Below are positions 60,536-64,000 of a DNA stretch of 64,000 nt, piece by piece (position 1 is the stretch's first letter; every line of letters starts with the position of its first letter). Under the pieces are notes generated by a model that was not told the DNA's origin, ran no database searches, and saw only the letters and a program-made list of their open reading frames with translations. The DNA comes from Tropicibacter alexandrii (lineage in GTDB: Bacteria > Pseudomonadota > Alphaproteobacteria > Rhodobacterales > Rhodobacteraceae). The stretch is from positions 1-64,000 of the forward strand of contig NZ_RCTZ02000003.1 of assembly GCF_003667315.2 (NCBI RefSeq), read 5' to 3'. A program made the translations under genes and the position numbers.

Positions 60536-61491
60536 GCGGTGGCCTTTCCCCGCGTCCACAGGGCGCGGTTTTCCGGTGTCAGGATCTGGGTGCGGCGGTC
60601 CATGAACCAAGCGTGACAGGCCTGTTCAGCCTCTGCAAGAGCAGGCGAGCGGCGCCATTCCTCGAGACGCACGCGCAGGCGCGGTGCTTGCAGCAGAAGG
60701 CTGTGTTCATCCACGTCATTGCGGTTGGCCTGCCGGTGCCAATGGCTGCCGAGATGGTATTTGGTGCTGTCCTTGCCCTGTCCGTCGCCGCGGTCGTTCT
60801 TCATCAGAAAGACGTCCTCTGACTTCACCGCGTAGTGGAACAGGAAGGCGGTCGTGACCTCGCAGGCTTTGCCAAGCGGGCGAAACCGGGCGGATTTGGG
60901 TTGGTACAAGGTGGCGTTGCGCAGTTTCTTGCCATCGGGCGAGCGCACTTGCGGGTCATCGACCAAGGGCTCCAGCGGGTTGTGATCGGTGGCACGGGCA
61001 AAGCTGGCCACTTTAAACAGGCATTTGAACTTGGTCTCGCCCGGCTCAAGCCCGGGGGCGGCGCGGATGTTGCGTTCGACCACCAGATCGCCGGGGGTCC
61101 AGTCGGTGACGCCCGTATCGCCCATGGGCAGCCACGGGATCGGGATCACGTCGGCGTCATGGGTGCGGTTCAACAGGTCGGTCACATCGCCCTCGGGCAG
61201 AAATAGGAATTCGTCGCTGTCGATGTGCAGGACATGGGTGATGCCCTCGGCCCGGCAAAGCCGTAACACATGGTCCATTCCAAGGTCCTGCGGCGAGCCG
61301 CCCTTGGGCACGGTCTGGCGGATATGGGTGCACAGCCCCATCTCCTGCGCCACGTCCAGCAGCGCGTCCGAGCCATCGGTGCAGTCATTGGTCACGACAA
61401 TCACCCGGTCAAACATGCCGTGGTGATAGGCGAGCCATTCCAGCACGAAGATCCCTTCGTTGCGCATGCAGGAGGCGAGGGCGGTGGTCAC
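60532..61491 (-). CDS. Glycosyltransferase family 2-like protein
   Basis: A 319-residue protein with a GT-A fold: MTTALASCMRNEGIFVLEWLAYHHGMFDRVIVVTNDCTDGS and the DXD-type metal motif VLHIDSDEFLFLPEG. It resembles the 'Glyco_tranf_2_4' group. The target is unknown; an extracellular polysaccharide is likely. The start is a GTG without a clear ribosome site; an internal ATG at residue 9 is possible. Located inside the odh-lpd region. Confidence 0.82.
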   Translation of the reverse strand: MTTALASCMRNEGIFVLEWLAYHHGMFDRVIVVTNDCTDGSDALLDVAQEMGLCTHIRQTVPKGGSPQDLGMDHVLRLCRAEGITHVLHIDSDEFLFLPEGDVTDLLNRTHDADVIPIPWLPMGDTGVTDWTPGDLVVERNIRAAPGLEPGETKFKCLFKVASFARATDHNPLEPLVDDPQVRSPDGKKLRNATLYQPKSARFRPLGKACEVTTAFLFHYAVKSEDVFLMKNDRGDGQGKDSTKYHLGSHWHRQANRNDVDEHSLLLQAPRLRVRLEEWRRSPALAEAEQACHAWFMDRRTQILTPENRALWTRGKATA

Positions 61492-61544
61492 AAATCACAT
61501 CCGGAATTGCCGCTGCCGACCACAAGAAACTGGTGCGACACATG

Positions 61545-61568
61545 GTAGGGCGGGGCTGTGCCCCGCCC
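61545..61568. repeat. GTAGG-type palindrome, copy 8
   Basis: GTAGGGCGGGG, CTGTG and CCCCGCCC: 8-bp arms 61548-61555 and 61561-61568. It lies between odhB and the downstream glycosyltransferase gene and probably ends or weakens the odh transcript. Confidence 0.75.
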
Positions 61569-61577
61569 CCCTGTTCA

Positions 61578-63086
61578 TTACAGATCCATCAACAGGCGAC
61601 GGGGATCTTCCAGCGCCTCTTTCACACGGACAAGGAACGTCACCGCGCCTTTGCCGTCGACGATGCGGTGATCGTAGGACAGGGCGAGGTACATCATCGG
61701 GCGGATCTTGATCTCGCCGTTGATGACCATCGGACGGTCCTGGATCTTGTGCATGCCAAGGATACCGGATTGCGGGGGGTTCAAGATCGGCGAGGACATG
61801 AGCGAGCCATAGACGCCACCGTTCGAGATGGTAAAGGTGCCGCCCTGCATTTCCGCCATGGACAGCTTGCCGTCACGGGCGCGCTTGCCCTTTTCGTTGA
61901 TCGCCTTTTCGATTTCCGCAAAGGACATCGCATCCGCGTCACGGATCACCGGCACGACCAGACCCTGCGGGGTGCCCGCCGCGATGCCCATATGGACGAA
62001 GTTCTTGTAGACGATGTCGGTGCCGTCGATCTCGGCATTGACCTCGGGGACCTCCTTCAGCGCGTGGCAGCAGGCCTTGGTGAAGAAGGACATGAAGCCC
62101 AGACGCACGCCGTGCTTCTTCTCGAACAGGTCCTTGTATTCGCTGCGCAGCGCCATGACCTCGGTCATGTCCACCTCGTTATAGGTGGTCAGGATCGCGG
62201 CGGTGTTCTGCGCGTCCTTCAGGCGGCGGGCGATGGTCTGGCGCAGGCGGGTCATCTTGACCCGTTCCTCGCGGGCGGCGTCATCGGCACTGACGGGCGC
62301 GCGCGGGGCCGAGGCCGCGGGCGCGGGGGCAGACGGCTGCGACGCCGCCTTCACCGCGGCGGCCACGTCGGCCTTGGTGGCGCGACCATCCTTGCCCGAG
62401 CCGGTGACCTGATCGCGGGAAATGCCCGCTTCGGCCATGGCTTTCTCGGCGGCGGGGCCGTCCTTGATGTCCTTGCCCGGGCCGCCATTGCCGGCGGGCG
62501 GCGTTTCGTACTGGGTGTCCTTCGGGGCCGAGGCTGCGGCGCCCTCGCCAGCCGAGATCACCGCCAGCTTGGCATTGGCCTGCACGGTGTCGCCCTCGTT
62601 TGCGACGATCTCGGTCAGGGTGCCCGCCGCCGGGGCAGGGACCTCGACCGAGACCTTGTCGGTTTCCAACTCGCACAGCATTTCGTCCTGCGTAACGCTG
62701 TCGCCGACCTTCTTGAACCAGGTCGAGACGGTGGCCTCGGACACGGATTCACCCAGCGTCGGCACCATCACGTCGACGGACGCACCGCCCGAAGCGGGCT
62801 TGGGCGCCTCTTCCTTCGGCGCTTCGGCCTTTTTCGGGGCGGGAGCGCTGTCGCCTTCGGAGATATTGGCGAGCAGGGCATCGACGCCCACGGTGTCGCC
62901 CTCGTTCGCGACGATGTCGGACAGGGTTCCGGCGACGGGCGAGGGGACCTCGACCGTGACCTTGTCTGTTTCCAGCTCGCAGAGCATTTCGTCAACCGCG
63001 ACGCTGTCGCCCGGCTTCTTGAACCAGGTCGCCACGGTGGCCTCGGTCACGGATTCGCCCAAGGTGGGGACGCGTACTTCGGTCAT
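61578..63086 (-). CDS. odhB: Dihydrolipoyllysine-residue succinyltransferase (E2) with two lipoyl domains
   Basis: A 502-residue E2 of the 2-oxoglutarate dehydrogenase complex. Two lipoyl domains carry lipoyl lysines at Lys42 and Lys144 (both in CELETDKV), separated by an Ala/Pro/Lys-rich linker. A peripheral-subunit-binding domain ([19 protein letters not shown]) precedes the catalytic domain with [15 protein letters not shown]. Many bacterial SucB proteins have one lipoyl domain; two are common in Rhodobacteraceae. Its ATG is 4 bp after the sucA stop. Confidence 0.96.
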   Translation of the reverse strand: MTEVRVPTLGESVTEATVATWFKKPGDSVAVDEMLCELETDKVTVEVPSPVAGTLSDIVANEGDTVGVDALLANISEGDSAPAPKKAEAPKEEAPKPASGGASVDVMVPTLGESVSEATVSTWFKKVGDSVTQDEMLCELETDKVSVEVPAPAAGTLTEIVANEGDTVQANAKLAVISAGEGAAASAPKDTQYETPPAGNGGPGKDIKDGPAAEKAMAEAGISRDQVTGSGKDGRATKADVAAAVKAASQPSAPAPAASAPRAPVSADDAAREERVKMTRLRQTIARRLKDAQNTAAILTTYNEVDMTEVMALRSEYKDLFEKKHGVRLGFMSFFTKACCHALKEVPEVNAEIDGTDIVYKNFVHMGIAAGTPQGLVVPVIRDADAMSFAEIEKAINEKGKRARDGKLSMAEMQGGTFTISNGGVYGSLMSSPILNPPQSGILGMHKIQDRPMVINGEIKIRPMMYLALSYDHRIVDGKGAVTFLVRVKEALEDPRRLLMDL

Positions 63087-63090
63087 GTTT

Positions 63091-64000
63091 TCAGTCCTTT
63101 ACGATCGTCAGCGCTTCGTCCACGAGCGCCATTTGCTGTGCTTTGTGCTGGCTGGCCAGACCCGTCGCCGGGCTGGCCGAAGTGGCGCGACCGACATAGA
63201 CCGGCCGCTTGTGGGTGGCGTTGATGCGCCCCAGCACCCATTCGATATTCGGCTCGATGAAGGTCCAGGCGCCCTGGTTCTTGGGCTCTTCCTGGCACCA
63301 GATCATCTCGGCCTGCTTGAAGCGTTCCAACTCCTTCACGAGGCTCAGCGCCGGGAAGGGGTAGAACTGTTCGATCCGCAGGAGATAGACATCGTCGATC
63401 CCGCGCGCGTCTCGTTCCTCGAGCAGGTCGAAATAGACCTTGCCGGAGCACATGACCACGCGCTTGATCTTGTCATCGCTGACCAGCTGCGTGTCGGAAT
63501 TGCCGTGCTGCGCATCGTCCCACAAAACGCGGTGGAAGGACGAGCCTTCGGTGAAATCCGCCAGTTCCGAGACGCAGAGCTTGTGACGCAGAAGCGATTT
63601 CGGCGTCATCAGCATCAGCGGCTTGCGGTAGGAGCGATGCAACTGGCGGCGCAGGATGTGGAAATAGTTCGCGGGCGTCGAGCAGTTCGCCACGATCCAG
63701 TTGTCCTGACCACACATCTGCAAGAAGCGTTCCAAACGCGCCGAGGAGTGTTCCGGCCCCTGACCCTCGAAGCCGTGCGGCATCAGGCAGACGAGGCCGG
63801 ACATGCGCAACCACTTGGATTCGCCCGAGGAAATGAACTGGTCGAACATGATCTGCGCGCCATTGGCGAAGTCGCCGAACTGCGCTTCCCACAGGGTCAG
63901 GGCGTTCGGTTCGGCCAGCGAATAGCCGTATTCGAAACCCAGCACCGCGTATTCCGACAGGGCGCTGTCGATCACCTCGTAGCGGGCCTGCCCCTCGCGG
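63091..64000 (-). CDS. sucA: 2-oxoglutarate dehydrogenase E1 component (partial)
   Basis: The C-terminal 303 residues of E1, open at the right window edge; the start is outside. It contains [62 protein letters not shown] and the terminal [21 protein letters not shown], all typical of SucA. It decarboxylates 2-oxoglutarate with thiamine diphosphate and acylates the E2 lipoyl groups. First gene of the visible sucA-odhB pair. Confidence 0.95.
   Translation of the reverse strand, partial: REGQARYEVIDSALSEYAVLGFEYGYSLAEPNALTLWEAQFGDFANGAQIMFDQFISSGESKWLRMSGLVCLMPHGFEGQGPEHSSARLERFLQMCGQDNWIVANCSTPANYFHILRRQLHRSYRKPLMLMTPKSLLRHKLCVSELADFTEGSSFHRVLWDDAQHGNSDTQLVSDDKIKRVVMCSGKVYFDLLEERDARGIDDVYLLRIEQFYPFPALSLVKELERFKQAEMIWCQEEPKNQGAWTFIEPNIEWVLGRINATHKRPVYVGRATSASPATGLASQHKAQQMALVDEALTIVKD

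Noticed and set aside
1-64000. CRISPR arrays, insertion sequences or rRNA genes
   Set aside because: None seen: no spaced direct-repeat array, no transposase with terminal repeats and no rRNA-like sequence. The repeats present are palindromes, not CRISPR repeats.

Overview
The window is a GC-rich chromosomal segment of an alphaproteobacterium, most likely a Rhodobacteraceae (Roseobacter-group) member. The evidence is the petP-petR pair, the xseB-ispA-dxs order, a 2-oxoglutarate dehydrogenase E2 with two lipoyl domains, a divergent tpa/tauABC taurine locus, a phenylacetyl-CoA epoxidase (paaABCDE) operon, RTX proteins and the SelD/FAD-oxidoreductase fusion. Nothing here fixes a genus or species. 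Assignments come from reading motifs in the translations; no database search was run.

Layout. (1) 1-4.6 kb: eight leftward, tightly overlapping genes of prophage or satellite character (HTH protein, terminase-small-subunit-like protein, primase-like protein, hypotheticals) that abut the 3' end of a tRNA-Phe gene. The stretch also has several inverted repeats, a two-tier hairpin and a candidate rightward small RNA. Only its right edge is in the window and no integrase is seen. (2) 4.8-16.4 kb: mnmH and a SelD fusion (tRNA selenouridine), a GH13 sugar phosphorylase, a small histidine kinase and receiver protein, a DUF5665 protein, an RTX protein, rpsO, pnp and a UPF0029 protein. (3) 16.5-23.1 kb: an OmpR-type regulator, ribA, an LLM flavoprotein, an L,D-transpeptidase, then a leftward operon of an M24 hydrolase (ectoine-hydrolase-like), an ArgE-like deacetylase and a GntR regulator. 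(4) 23.6-29.2 kb: a divergent polyamine-type ABC importer with a DUF1330 gene inside its operon and unusually large permeases. (5) 29.4-31.9 kb: two tandem Aer-type PAS proteins of identical length. (6) 31.9-39.7 kb: ilvE, petP-petR, an HDAC-like hydrolase, xseB-ispA-dxs, exoD and an NAD-binding epimerase-like protein. (7) 39.8-43.5 kb: paaABCDE. (8) 43.5-49.7 kb: lytic transglycosylase lipoprotein, methyltransferase, class II aldolase, AMP nucleosidase, HU, a second RTX protein and a GNAT. (9) 49.7-54.6 kb: tpa diverging from tauABC. (10) 54.6-58.6 kb: a zinc-ribbon protein diverging from ftsE-ftsX-plsC-PNPOx. (11) 58.7-64 kb: leftward sucA (partial)-odhB-glycosyltransferase-MAPEG-lpd.

How the parts relate. 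SelD makes selenophosphate, which MnmH uses on tRNA. The M24 hydrolase, M20 deacetylase and GntR regulator, with the divergent ABC importer, look like one uptake-and-hydrolysis module for an amide-bearing compatible solute or acylated diamine; this is an inference. TauABC imports taurine and Tpa transaminates it; xsc and pta are not in the window. sucA, odhB and lpd encode E1, E2 and E3 of the 2-oxoglutarate dehydrogenase complex.

Outside the left-end element the segment is mostly core chromosome. Its most distinctive intergenic feature is a family of GTAG-starting palindromes, seen eight times. The items most worth following up are the tRNA-Phe element with its candidate RNAs, the M24/M20/GntR/ABC module, the enlarged permeases and the twin PAS proteins.
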